From: Klebsormidium nitens
Taxonomy: Eukaryota; Streptophyta; Klebsormidiophyceae; Klebsormidiales; Klebsormidiaceae
Reading direction: 5' to 3'
Length of the DNA: 64,000 nt
Assembly: GCA_000708835.1 (NCBI GenBank)
Contig: DF236990.1
Location: 1-64,000, forward strand
The notes below the pieces were generated by a model. It saw only the letters and a list, made by a program, of their open reading frames with translations. It did not search any database and was not told where the DNA came from. The position numbers and the translations under genes are program-made. This document shows, piece by piece, positions 35,230 to 48,600 of this stretch; the first letter of the stretch is position 1; each line of letters begins with the position of its first letter.

Positions 35230-38012
35230 TTACAACGCACTACTTTGAAGGTATATCCGGTGGACGTCCTTCGAGCTTAGCTTCTTTCGACACGTAGGAC
35301 ACTTCTTCGTGGCCTTGATTGAGTCTAAGATACACCTGCAAGAAATGACAATCAGACTCTTTAGTTATTCCGGCAGCTTGCATTTTGCCAGGAGAAACAT
35401 TCCGAGGCTGCATCAAACACTCTCTTTCCCAATCTGCAAAAGTGATGCTAGTACTCAAACTAGCATGACATGACAGTATGAATAGTGCTAGTACTCATAT
35501 TAGCATGACATGACAGTATGAGTACTTGCACCAAACAGAGCGCAAAAAATTACACCCCGATTGCTGGCACTTGTGATAACAGGAGAGGTGACGTCAACAC
35601 AATGAGAAGCAATCACACCAAGGAAAAAGATGGACACAAAACCCAGCAAAGCTTCTAGCCACATGGCCTGGTTGACTTGAACTGCGAGGCAGGGATCTTA
35701 CTGTTTGCAGAAGATGTGCCCACAGATTGTCGTCGCCTCCTCCTTCATGTTCTCTAGACAGATACTGCACGTGAACTTGACTTCCCGGTCCGGTTTGGGA
35801 GGGGGCTCGACGAAACCTGGCCGAAGCTCAGGGGGCAACGAGGGACTGGGCGTCTCAGTGCGCCGCCTTTTGACACCCTGCAAGAAACATTACGAGTTTC
35901 TCAAAAATCAGTAGAATGTCCACCGGTTGTAAGAGCTGCCGAAGGCACTTCAAGAAAGCACTCCTCTGCGCTGTGGTACAGACTTGGTCCTAAAGCAAGG
36001 CAAGGTAGAAAATTGCCATTCTTGTCATGTTACAAAGCATCAAGAACTGCTGCCCTTTGAATATCAAACCCTTTCAGAACGGAAGTTGAGTGCGGAGCCT
36101 GAAACTTGCTCACCACAAGGTAGGTAAAATCAGGGCTTACCCTCAGTGTGCTGCTGCCGGAGGCCTCATCTAATACAACACAGTCGTCCGTCAGATCTAT
36201 GGAGGCCGCAGGCGCTCTGCCAGACGGGCCGGCGCCAGCTGGCACAGAACCTGCACACATGTCAGCATGGGGTTAAGCACTAACCCGCAGCTGGATAACA
36301 AAAATGATTGGATTGGAACATGGTTTACTGAGGGCGCAACCCAACGTCCCTTCTTAGTATTGCAAAACAGCAGCTTGGACTTATGAGATGAGATGGGAGA
36401 TGAGGTTTGGATTAGGAAACACAGTCACCCAAACCAGCACAGAGCAGCACGGATAGTACGCAATATGCACACAAGGGACACCAGAAACATCATGCCTGGA
36501 CTGGTGCACTATGATGCCGGTTGGGATGCGGCTACAAACCCCAACATGCCCCCTTGGAGCACGTGGCTGACACTAGACTGACGTCACAGGGGATAAGGCT
36601 GGCTGGCGCATGTGATTTAAAGGTGACTGACGTTCCAAAGTCATCCCACAAGAGCCCATCCTTGGTGCTGCAGATTTGTTAGGTGCAAAAAGTTGTACTT
36701 TTTGCAGGTCTCAGTGAATCTGGCCAAATTCTGGCCATGCTTCCAACTCAACTTGCAGCCCTGGGTACTTTGCAAGAGTGTCACGCTGCCGTGCTGACTT
36801 TGGACTTGACCAGAAAAGGTGCAAGGTACTTAGGCACCGCTCGACAAAGCAGACGACATGTTTCAAAACCAGCAGCAAGCTTCAGACCTTATCTATAAAC
36901 CATGCACGAGAAGATGGTCGTCGCAATCTGCTGAGCTCACCCGACCCCCCTGCCTGGCGTGCTGACCACATGCTCTGCTGTTGAGCGTGCAACCGAGCTG
37001 CAATCCGCCTGAAAGCAGCTGGTGCGAGCATCTCAGGATCAAAGCGATGGATGTTTGACGGCATCAAGCCTAGGTTTGAAGGAGTGCGCTGCAGAAGAAA
37101 ACGTGCTCAGATCAGCAGTGCCAAGCGCTTTCATCAGATAAAGTGTTGGTGGATGACCTAGAGCAGCAAAGGACAGATAAACGTACTGCTAAAAGCCTGC
37201 TAAAGGGGGATTCTCAGCTTGTTTGTGAGCTACTTTCGCAGTCGCAGTAAGCCACAAAATGTCCATTCCAGTCTATGTTTAAATCCGATGTCTTTTCGCG
37301 AGAGACATGTTAAAATTTGGTCCTTGGCGCTATCAAGGTTCAAACATATTCACACAGCATTGAGGGGTTAGGGTTTGCTCGTTAAAAGATCCAACAAAAG
37401 CAAGAAATCGTCCTCACAGCATGGTGTAGTCAAAGATAAGACTTCATGACCATTCAAAAGTCCTAGAGCAAGACAACAAGGCACGCTCATGCAGACCTAC
37501 AGAAGGAACATCATTGAGGGGCTCGTGAAAATTGCTCATGCAATGACCTGTCAGCGGCATCACCACAACCAAGACAAGAGACTTCAACCTGACTGTCAAA
37601 CCCTCATCCACCTCTTGAAGCAATCCAGGAGCTGCATGATCATTGAAGCCAGAGCACAGGTCTAGACTCGTTCTCAACCTTCCACACGAGTAGCCAGCAT
37701 GACAACCTAGCCTCAAACTCTTAAGAAAGCCGGATGTAAGTTCCTAAACCAACAAAGACTTGTAGCATCTGCAATTTCAAGACGCCACGGCCAAAGAATG
37801 CTGGCTAATTATTGACCTACCTGTGCCGAGGGGGGACGTGGAGGCCCACTCCGAGCAGAAGAAGCGGGCCTGTCCTCTTCATCATCGTCAGGTAACACAA
37901 TTGGCTGCCAAGGGGCCTTCCCTTCCTGACCCTTGCGCCGTCTCTCGCGCCTTGCTTCCGCCTGCGCACTGTCCCCAGGACCCCTCCAACCGCTGGCTAC
38001 CTCTTCTGTCAT
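35230..38012 (-). CDS. RNF4-like RING E3 with SUMO-interacting motif (candidate STUbL)
   Basis: Five exons: 38012-37821, 37088-36941, 36250-36141, 35877-35702, 35335-35230, 243 residues. The RING is split by the last intron and reads CSICLENMKEEATTICGHIF, then CKQ|CILDSIKATKKCPTCRKKL, giving the C3HC4 ligand order of RNF4/SLX8-type ubiquitin ligases, with the ring at the C-terminus. Upstream, SIDLTDDCVVLDE (exon 3) is a typical hydrophobic-acidic SUMO-interacting motif, and PIVLPDDDEED (exon 1) is a second candidate. RNF4-type enzymes ubiquitinate poly-SUMOylated proteins, mainly in the nucleus, in genome maintenance and protein quality control. A basic KRRR run precedes the RING. The start at 38012 is the only in-frame ATG of exon 1 that I can place. 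An additional upstream exon cannot be excluded. The intron between exons 4 and 5 contains a 40-bp tandem repeat. Confidence 0.8.
35446..35525. repeat. 40-bp tandem duplication in last intron of RNF4-like gene
   Basis: Two near-identical 40-bp units (35446-35485 and 35486-35525) each begin TGCTAGTACTCA and contain TAGCATGACATGACAGTATG. Each unit also has an internal inverted repeat (GCTAGT...ACTAGC in the first). The duplication lies between the two halves of the RING coding sequence and does not touch a splice site. Confidence 0.9.
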
Positions 38013-39643
38013 CTCTCCCACCTTGTAGGGGCCACCTTTGAGATTCAGAAAGATCTAGAAGTAAGGGCGCAACCCTAGACGAACTCTTCGCAACAAGGAA
38101 CACTCAGGCCCCTACCAAAAGCTATTTTGAGCTGGCCCCTTTACCACTGCAAACCTGCTGGCTTGCAAGCCCTATGACCAGCCAACAGATGCTGCAAGCA
38201 GGCCTTTGTCCCCAGGAACACGAGGTTTAAGGTGTTATGCCTGAGGTCACATCTTTTAGCTCCCAAAACCTTGGCCACCCGCTGAACTTGACTACCGTAT
38301 CACAATTCCCTATGAACAGCCTTTCCGCTTCACCTAATAGGATGACCACCTACGTATACGGAGCCCCTTCTTGCTTGTTCGAGCACCTTCCCTGATTCCC
38401 AGTTTGAGCACTTTCCCTCCTGCCCAAACAAAGCGCCTTCCCCCCTGCGCTTCCTGATCGATGACGGGAGCGCACGGTCAGGCCCGGGACCCCGCCTTCC
38501 TCTCCCTTCTCCCGAGCCCTGAGTAAAGGGGGACTTGCATCGACGTCGAATGCCATCGATCTGACTAATTCAAATCGGTAGCCGAGCCTGTAGAGGATAA
38601 GCCTCTGACTTAAAGCCATCGGACGGTTCAGATGAGTGCTTGGGAGGACGTAGTGGAGGACATTAATGAGCAACGGGAAAGAGACGGCTTCGATGGACAA
38701 GCCAGCGACTCAACCGTGTCCCCCGGCTGAAAATGCTCAGCCGCTCGCGGCTCCATACTCGCGGCGGCTCCATGGTCGCCAACAACCGTAGGTTGCAGGG
38801 CTGGTTAGCAGCAAACCGCACATGGAGTTAGAGCGCATCCGTGACTCATGCCGCCTAATGATTAAGATAATCCCAGGTTAGATATTATTCGGCGCGCCTA
38901 TAATCAATTCAGCGTTTACATGTAATTGGAGTCGAATAATCCACCTGTCACCGTTTACCTGCATGCACAGAGACTCGAGAGCATACGGTAGACGTCTCAT
39001 CTGCGCGGCCGTTTTCGTGCCACTTTGAAAGCATTGTAGCAGCGAATCGGAGGTCATTCTACATATCAATTGGACGATCGACCAATGGCTAGGTCGAGCA
39101 TTGTAGACGAGATTGCCTACTTGCATGATAACCTCCATCGCACTCATGGTGCGAACGGCGAGCCTCCGACAACTTGCACCTCATCCAACATATGAGCAGT
39201 ATCCATCATACTACAAAACGACTTAGTCGGGTCACTTTGTGGGACGTCAACGATCTAGGCCGCGCCAGCTCGAATCTACACCATGCCAATACCCAAGCTG
39301 CCATGCGTGGATTACTACGAATCACTATTGTTGTCCATGCAATGATCCGTGTCATGGCGTGTCCTGAATCAAAGTCACTACATGCGATGCGAAACTGTCG
39401 AGCAACCCATACAGAAAGGCAAGGAGTTCGTTCAGTCCCGAAGACAGATCTGAACGCAACACTGATCCCTGAGTATTTGTACACGCGACCACAAGCCGGG
39501 AGCATTCAATGTCGTCTATCAACAGAAACAAGAAGGAGCATCAACCCAATTGGAAGTCTTGAATATCCAAGCACGGGGATAGACTACGGAAGCTTGCAAT
39601 GGTCCTCAATACCGGGCCCCGGTCTTCCGATAGTGAACAGCGG
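38013..39643. other. upstream of RNF4-like gene and 3' flank of FLVA
   Basis: The left part should contain the RNF4-like promoter and 5' leader. The right part, about 38700-39600, resembles the other palindrome-rich islands and contains a 167-codon plus-strand frame (39174-39677) without recognisable features. A small plus-strand frame of 32 codons from about 38634 (MSAWEDVVEDINEQRERDGF...) is too short to call. No gene is supported. Confidence 0.5.
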
Positions 39644-42600
39644 TCAGCACACGGTCGTTCTGCAAGAGAAGAGATAAAAGAATTTGGAGCCATTTCTAAA
39701 AGGCGGCGCAACTTTGGCCATATCTTCTCTCAGAAGCTTGACGCTAGTCCAGTCTCGACACAATGCATCATGTTGCGTACACCCTCCTTTAAAGTGATTC
39801 TTAAGCACGCAATACACAAGGCTGAACCCTTCCATGAGCATGAACTACAAAAGCCGCAGGACTTATGCTGAGGACTTACGAAGGAAACCCTCAAGAAAGC
39901 CGGCATCAGTGGAGGGTGGTAGAAGCAAAACCAAAAATGAATCTTTCGACATTTCGGGGAGGCACCATACATACCTGCAGTTTCCCGTTCTCTGCAATTG
40001 CGTACAGAACATAGTGATCCCCCGTCTCCATTCGGCTCTTTACCATGCAGTCAAGGTAGGCAATCTGCACGAGGAAACGTGACGGCAACATTGTCAAGCA
40101 GATTTGCAAGTGCCGGAACTGACAGCCAAAACCCAGGGGACGCACAAAGACGGGCTGTTGTCTCAAGAACGGCATGCTAAGAGAGGCGATCTCTGAGATT
40201 GACGGCAGATCTTTTGTGAGGGCATCCGCAGTCTCGCGAAGAACAGCACTTTTGTGCCATTCACATAAAGGTTTAGATGATTCTTAGGAAGTAGAGCGGG
40301 TGGAGCAGATTGAATCCACTTTATGGGAGATTGTTAGAGGTTGATATCTCTTCCGCAAGGGCCTCAGTGCCAGCCAGTTGATACCAAAACCTCAGGCTCC
40401 CTAAAATACGCAGGTTTCCAAGACATTCCCTGATTGTGCACTTCGAGATTGCCTCTGAAGCAAACGGATGCGAAAGAGAACGAGAACCAGAAAAGGTCAA
40501 GATCTGTCAACCTGCAAAAAATCCAAGCCCTCGAGAAGTTCCAGGCAAAATCACTCCAACTTGTGAAAGAACAGCCCCCCAGAACGGGCCCTGGCTCTGG
40601 ATTTACTGCACCCGCTCAAATCAAGAGATTGTTGTTCAATACATCAAGAGTTAAATTCAAGATTGTCTTTTGCACAAGAAACCCGTGGCACGAGAGAGAA
40701 CTTGAAGTCCTTAAGCAACCAATAGAAGAGAAGAAGTGACTCAGTCGTCCATAACTCACCGCGTCGTTCAGAACGACCCCCCCGCTCTCGGTTTCCTGTG
40801 TCTCCAGCCCCTGCAGGCGCGCCTCGCCCGGCTTGAACGGCTTCAGCAGCTGCTTGCTAACCTTGCCCGCGTTATCCTGACCCAACACGTTGAGCGTGAA
40901 ACGGCCGCCCTCCAACACGAGGCCCTCCACGGCACGATCTTTTGCGACCTGCGGGAGGGAAAGCTAGCAGATATTACGGACAGCTAAGCAAAAGGGCAGA
41001 GATTTCTGAGCGATTAGCGAGAGAGGCGAGCGAACACCCTGCAGAAGCCGGCAGGCGACCTGCGGGAAGGAAAGCTTCGATATAACACATATAGCGGACA
41101 GCTAGGCAAAGGGCAGAAATCTTAGAGGCGATTAGCGACACAGGCAAGCGAACACCCTGCAACAGCCGGCAGGCGACCTGCGCAAAGGAAAGCTTCGATA
41201 TAACACATGTAGCGGACAGCTAGGCAAAGGGCAGAGATTCTTCGAGGCTGATAGCGAGACAGGCAAGCAAACACCCTGCAAGCCGGCCGCCTGCTGTGTG
41301 CCTTCAGAGATCCGGTGGCAGTTTGACGAGATCACAAAAGCCCAACTGCCAATGAGATTACCTAGCAAAGCAACCAGATTCTGAAGGCGTGGGGAGCAAC
41401 CGAATGATAACTGCGGGCACTTGATTGAGACCCGCTGATCAGCTTGCAAGCCCTGCGCTCTTGGCGTCCCAATCCCAAGACCCATTTTCGAACAACAGAA
41501 AGGAACAGAAAGACAACACGTACACGCCAAGCGTTACCAACCACTTACCGCGACTGTTAACCCGGGCGGGTTGAACGACGCCTGGCTAACCCAGCTCGCG
41601 AGCATCGCGCTCTCTGCATCCCCGTCCCGCGACACCAACACACACAGCGACCCCACCACGCGCCCCACCGCCTGCTCCACTGCTGATGACGCTAGTGACG
41701 TGGCAGTCTTCTCCTTGGACTTGCGAGCGCGCGTGTTGGCTTTCCGCACCGCTTGCGCGAGGTCGGTCCCCGACTCCTCGCAGGTCTGGAGCATCGACTC
41801 GGTTGGCTGTGGAAGAAGAGACAGCATTGTCAGATGACGTGAGCATAACGTCAGGATTGCAGACGCAGTCTATGCTCGCTTGAAGCATGACTTTGCTGGG
41901 CTCCAAGGAGCGAAAGTACAAGATTATGTCTCGGTCTCGGAACTTAACGCAGCAAGAGGGAAAGCACCGCTCCGCCACACAAAGAGAGCACAGGATTGAT
42001 GAAGCAACACCCAAGCAAGACGTCAGCACAGCATGATGACGACGTCAGCAGAGCGCGAACTTGAACTTGCAACAGAAGCAGGGAAGGGAAAGTCAAACGT
42101 TAGCCTTCAGCCTCCATGCGGCAACAGGGAACGCATCACTCCGCCACTCAACGAAAGGACGAACACTCGACCAGTCGACACCCTAAAACGATCTCAGCAG
42201 AAAGCGTGACAATAATGTCAGCAGAGGGCGACCTTGAATTTGCAGGAGATGACAGGGAAGGCGAAAGTTGCTTTGAATCCTCATGCTGCATTAGGAAGCG
42301 CGATTTGCCACAGAGTGGCGAGCACGGAAAGGTCAATCAGCTAGCTCTCAGAGAGACGTCAGCAGGCAGCGTGATGATGACGTCAGCAGAGGGCGGACCT
42401 TGAACTTGCAGCGAATGGCGGGGAAGGCGAAGTCGAAGCCGCCGTCCTTGAGGCGCTGCTCCAGCTCGTCGACCGCTTCTCCGCTCCAGCCGAAGCTGCC
42501 AAACACGCCGCACGGCTTGGCGCGCGCGTCGGGGTCCTTCAGGATCGCGCCCAGTGCCAGCTGCGGGAATGACAGGAAAAAGGGTGAATTTTATTTACTC

Positions 42601-45600
42601 CTACAGTTTAGGTAGGATACTTTCTAGGTAGGATGGTAACCAGTTCCCGGGAGAAACAAAACAGGATTTTATACTAACCCGCTCCGCACCGGTACCCACC
42701 CTAACCGCCGGACTAACCCTACCCGTTCTCCGGGCATTTACCATATCCTACCTAGAACTATCCTAACTAAGATATAGGAGTATATCAATCAATTCAATGG
42801 AGCTAGGGGCGCAAAGTCGGAGTAGATGATCATACTCTCAAGCGAAGGCGGGCATAAGGAGGACAACAACTTCACGAAACTTGTCAAACTGTCCGGGACT
42901 CTTCAGAGTCGCGCAGAGCGCCAGCGGTGGAAACTCAGATGCGAATCGGTTGGCCTAAGCGAAAACTATTCGAGTCAGCGTGTGCTTCAGTTACTGACCG
43001 CTTCCTAACAGCAAAATGTTTGGAGAGAAAGTTGAAGAAGAAACTAAAAGTAGAAACCTTCCAAACCCCCAGAGAGAAAGGGGTCATAACGGCTGGAAGG
43101 AATCCGGAGTTCGAGGGAATATACAAAGGACCATGCAATCCGACAACACACGACGTCCATACATACACAGAGAACGACTTTCCCTTTCTTCAACTGAATG
43201 ACGAACGAGACGACCTTGACATGCCTATCGAAATTTCTATCTCGAAACTGGTATCTCACAACTGTTGAAATTCAGTAAGGCCCCGTTACCTGCACGGGCG
43301 TGGGCATGTGGCCCCCCAGCGTTGGGCTGCCAACCACGAAGCCGTCGCTTCTGGACACAATCTCCGCGACCTCAGAGGCGCTGCTCTGCTCGCAGTTCAC
43401 CGTCTCGATGCTGACGCCAGCCTTGGATACTCCACGACTGCGATAAAAATGAAACAGTTGTGGAGAATGAATAGTGTGGGGTTATTTATGCGTGTTTGCG
43501 TGAGGGGAGAAGACCATTGGACCAGCCCTCCAAATTTGGAGTGACGGACGCGGTACAACTTTGTCATCAAGACTCTGCATTGTTGTACGGGAAACTTCTG
43601 ACCAACGCTTTTTCAGGGCCCCTATGCAACTGTCCAGGTTCACAAAACGAGTGGTTACACCGACGCAGGGTGCTTTGCTTCTTTTATTTTAGTACCTACA
43701 AGTCAGCGACGTCTGAGCTTTCACCTATCTCGACATTTGAGTAGAGCTGATCGATCACCGTGTCGAATAAGCAGATGGGGTGCTTCACAAAGAGCCTGGT
43801 GATGGATGTCTATCGTGGAAAAGGTTTAGCGCGGCAGCGGCAGCATACTTTTCCAGACGACGGTTCGACAAAAGTTGTCGCTGGTGGATGAAGAAGTATC
43901 CACAGCCCATCTCTTCTCTCACAGCATGGACCAACCGCTGGACGGAGGAACAACTTAATACAGTCTCATGAGAAGCTTACCTGATGGCTTGCGCCAGGGC
44001 TGCTGTGTTTCCGTACGCTGACGCGTAAATGACGGCAATGCTGGCTTCCGTAGCCAGCTGAATCTGGGCCGCAGTCCACTGTAGAGAGAGGAGGCAATCT
44101 TGAAGCCGACGTAAAAAGTCACTGTCACTGATGCGAGATTGCTTCTTGAGCTTTTGGAACGTCTGAAGTCGTTATGTATGCTTGCTAAAAGAAGCGACTT
44201 GCGGGGGGGAAACATGGAAGTGCGGAACGGATCCAATATGTGGAACCTCTCTTCTAGGACATGAACCAGTGGAAGACCAGAAACATTGTCGGGTTCAGAC
44301 GACCCCGAAGTAAATCAAGCTGAAGGCCGCAACAATAATCAAAGCAAAGCAGACGCAACTCTGTCTCTTTTAGGCAGGCTTCAAAACAGCCAGCTTTCAT
44401 ATTCTCTTCAAGATCCTTGGTTGTGACTTCGCACGTTCTTCGACTGGATCCTCAATCTCGCAGTAATCCACATATCCTCCGACAAAATTCTCGATCAAGG
44501 GGCTTCCGTTTACTTTGTACTTTGGTAAAAACACCGAGAGTAGATTTGGGGGAACCCTCACCTCCCGGTACTCTCTGACGAGCTCGGTCACAGTCGACCG
44601 CACCACTGGTCCATGGATGGGTGCCAGAGCTTTCACGACGATGACGCCCTCCGCCGCCGCCGGCTCGCCTTCTGGAAGCTTCAAGAAGCTGCGCAGCACT
44701 TGGCTGATGAACTTCGCATCGGCCTGCGAGATCATGAGATGGGACGTCATGTTTTAGGACGTAATCGGACGGTCTCGAGCGCTGAACTCTGATGAAGAAA
44801 GGGAAAATTTTCCAAAAGTTGCGCGTTTCTGGACTTTGAAGCCGCCCGGGAACGCAAGAATAGTCTCGCACTTGCAAAGTAGGGGTCCTCCGTGGCTTTG
44901 ACAAGCCGATAGGAGTAAGCTGTTGAAAGAAATGTGCATGGCTTGCGAGGCGCATTCCGCCTCCCGAGTCACGGGAAGAACGTGAACATCGTAGAGGAGA
45001 ACGAGAATCAAAGACAGGCTTTCATTTATCCAGAAAGAAATGAAAATTTGCAGAGGGATCAGGCAGGAATCGGCTTTCAGATGAGGCATCACGTATTCTC
45101 GACTGGTAGGTCTGCTTATGACCTAAAGTAGACATGTTGGCAAGCATGCGGACCGCCAAAAGAATGGGCGTTTACCTTCACAATCTCCACTCCCCGAAGC
45201 CCAGCGTATGAGACGCCCTTGATCTGGGCTGCAATTGGGAGCTTCTCCAATGCAGCGGCGGCCTGCAACACGTCACTTGTCCGTCAATTACTCTCAAAGC
45301 GCAAAAAACCGGCCAGTCGGATATGGTGGTAGGATATTGACGGAAATGTGACGTCTTGGACCAATCGGGCGAGTTGAAGCCGACGATATTGATTGCATAT
45401 TGATAACGCAAACTCCACAATCAAGAAAACTTTTCGGTATTCGATTGACGAATCTAGAATCCTTCGGGATATATTGCCGAAGAAAGCAGAAGAAACAACT
45501 ACGCATGCACTTTCCACAGGCCTATGGCGGCACAAGTAACCTTCAAGAGAAGGGTCTCTCAAAGGGTTGTGCATGCCTCTTCTGAGGGCTTGGTTACAAC

Positions 45601-48600
45601 CAACGGGCCGATTGGCCGCTACATGACCTAGATTATGCAGTGAAAGCTCGATAATCTAGATTACAATAATCTAAGGACCTCCACAAAGTTGCCCTTGAAG
45701 AGACATATCAAGAAGACCAGGGAAGAAGTAACGTGTCAGCCAGGGAAGATCCACGTGGCCCTTACCTGGCGCGCAACTGGTGCCAGCATGCAGTCGAAGT
45801 AGTATTTCCAGTCAACGCCAAACGCCTCCCAGCCCCCCCGGTCAAAATCGTTCTCGCTTGCCACGTGGGCACTGCATTTGGACGGTGTACCGAGTCATCA
45901 GCTGATGACGGTTCGTGACGTCAGCTGTCAGTGTTTCGCAACATCAAGCAGAGGTTTACGTGATGCCAGTGGATAGTGCGCAGCGGACAGAATGGATACG
46001 CGTCTTTGAGCGCAGAACACAACGGACTGATCAGGAAGCGCGCCTCCAGAAGCACACGCGACACGTGTCAACTTGCCATCATAGAGGGTACATAACTTGC
46101 AAACCAGGCAGCAAATATTTTCCGCTTTCCTCGAACCGATCCTATCAAATGATGCCACACCAGCATGGGCGCAATTGAAGCAAGAAATCGCACCTGAAGA
46201 GTTTGTGCGTGTAGAGAATTTTGGACGCAGCATCGTACGTCATCATCCCATCGGGCCATCTGGGCGTGGGGGTCAGGAAGAAGCGAAGCTGGTGACCTGA
46301 ATGAACGGATGGATCGCGGTTATTTCAAAATGAACCTGTGCATAATCAGATCCTTGCAAAAGCAAGCAGCAGTCCGGGGACTTTTGAGTGATTGCTTGCA
46401 CGTTTCCTTGCTCTTGCTCTGCACAAACTTCCGATTCCTAGTAAGCTCCTCATCCGAAGGGATTGGTGAGCCCTTGGGACGTTCTGGTGTGTGGACAACA
46501 GGGACGCAGAGCTTCTACGAAAGTGACCCCGGTGTTTAGTAGTATGATTACTGTGCAGAGCAAATCGAGCCAGGTGTCCCCCTCTAAGGACACCCAGGCT
46601 CCGACTGGACATGCATACAGCGTTATCATGCGGCAAGGCGACACCAAGCACCAGCTTAGCCAAACCTCAGGTTTCTTCAACAAGACTGTTCACGCATTCA
46701 TTAGGATCTTGAGGCCTCCGGACCCTAACCCCCACGAACTGACCACTTCAATTGAGCGCGGAACCCAATGGCTCTCGAGGTCACTCACTTTCTACCTGGA
46801 AGAACAAGGAAACAGCCCCTTATGGGAAACTTGGAGTTTGGAGCTTCTCAACTCAGAAACGAAGGGAAAAAGTCTCACCGCCACCAAGGTCCAATTGATC
46901 CCCCGCCTTTGCAACCTTGATGTCCAGCTTCTCGGTCAGCCCCGGCTCTTTGTTATCCAACTCGAGCAGAGCGTTGCGGGCAGGATTCGAGCAGTGGACC
47001 TTCAGAGGCGGAGCTGCATATACAAAGACGGGTGCTGAGGAAACAACTTTTGGGGAAAAGTGGAAAGTTCCTCATCAGGACGAATCAAAGAGGGCGACGG
47101 GGGGACGGTTCCAGTCAGCGATCCTTTAGCGCAGGCTCCCCTCGAATGGTCGCCCAAGGACACTGATGCTGTCATGATTGCATCCATGCTCATTTGCATT
47201 GTAACAATTGTATGTTGCCGGAGGGACTAGTAAAGAAATATTAGACGAGGGGGGATCAAAGAGACAAACTCTGCCGACTTTTGGTGCAGAGGACGAAGAT
47301 GTTCCACACTTATCATCCCCCTCCCCTGGCATCAGCAAAGCTTTTCTGTGAAGTAGACAGCAAAGCAGGACTCTAACTGGGTTGAGGCTTTGAACACTAC
47401 GGTCCACAGAAGTGCACCCGCCCGCTGTTCAAGCTTACCGTTGGAGGAGCGCTCCTTCAGAAGCGCCACCAGACTGTCCGCTCGCTTCGGGCTGAAGTGC
47501 CCCAAGATGAGGTACGTGATGTCATCAATCCCAACTTTGGTCTTCAGCTGCTCAACGAAAGCGTCGGTCCACGCCTGGTCAGGTACGTCGATGAGGGCGG
47601 TCCCGTCTTGAGCTTGGATCAGATAGGAGTTGTTGGTGGTGCCTCTTTTCAGGTTGTACTCAATCTGCAAAACAAGATGCGTAGCTGTTCTTACATACGC
47701 CTCAAGTTCTTTGGATGAAGTCCAGATCTCTTCAGTCGTCCAATTGAGGTCTTGTGACATTCACCCAAAACTTTGATCACTCACTTATTCGACGTGCTAG
47801 AATTTAGTGGACTCAGTCAGTCGACTAATTCTGACCTCACAGTTACCTCCTAGAGCAATGCCGCACGAACGCCTTGAATTCTCGTGAGCAAGATCATTTT
47901 TCTACTTTGGAAAAGCCCTTGCGGGTCAGTGACCCTAACATGGACGGTTAGGCATAGAGATGGTGACATATGGTGCAAAGGCCCGCAATGCAACTCCACT
48001 TTACTTCCCATGTAATTCCAAACGAAGCAATCAGCGGAGCTTCTCAGACCTTGTTTGACATGTCTAGAGGTTCTAGCTTTTGGTCCTCAGCAAAAGATCA
48101 CCAGTCCAAAAGCAGCCACTTCACTGCGCATTGGACATTCCTCGAGGCAACCACTTCTGAAGCCACACTCAGCGTTTGCTTATGCGAGTTTCAAGCATCA
48201 CCTCAACGCTGAGGTCATCGTCGCTTCTTACCTCGAACTTGAGCCTGTCTTGGCTGTACCCCCTTAAAGAGAACGTGTCTGGGCCAATGTCCACAACCCT
48301 CACTTCACTCTCTTGCTTTACAGGCGCCGAGGGAGGGGGCCCTCTGGGGGGGGCCTCTGTGGTCTCAAGAGTAGCCTGGACTGATCCCCCGTCGGCGGCC
48401 CTCCTTGCTACTTGCCGGTGCTTGGAGGCGGTCACCACGCGAAATGCCTACAAAAACAAGCAAGTTTTGCTGACTGAATCAGCCATAGGTTCAGAACAGC
48501 CAAAAAATATGGAGATGTTTCCGATTGAAGTTGATAGTAAACCCGCCTCATTGTGTAACAAGCTAGATGTCAAGCATAGCATTCTAGCTGGTTCACAGAA

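Noticed and set aside
39174-39677. 167-codon plus-strand frame
   Set aside because: It lies in a palindrome-rich island, shows no family resemblance, and overlaps the FLVA 3' exon antisense.
40944-41290. CRISPR-like array
   Set aside because: The repeat units are contiguous, contain a splice junction and lie in a eukaryotic intron. There is no repeat-spacer structure.
46463-47038. 191-codon plus-strand frame
   Set aside because: It spans FLVA exon 4 and an intron antisense. The sense strand has clear flavodiiron exons.
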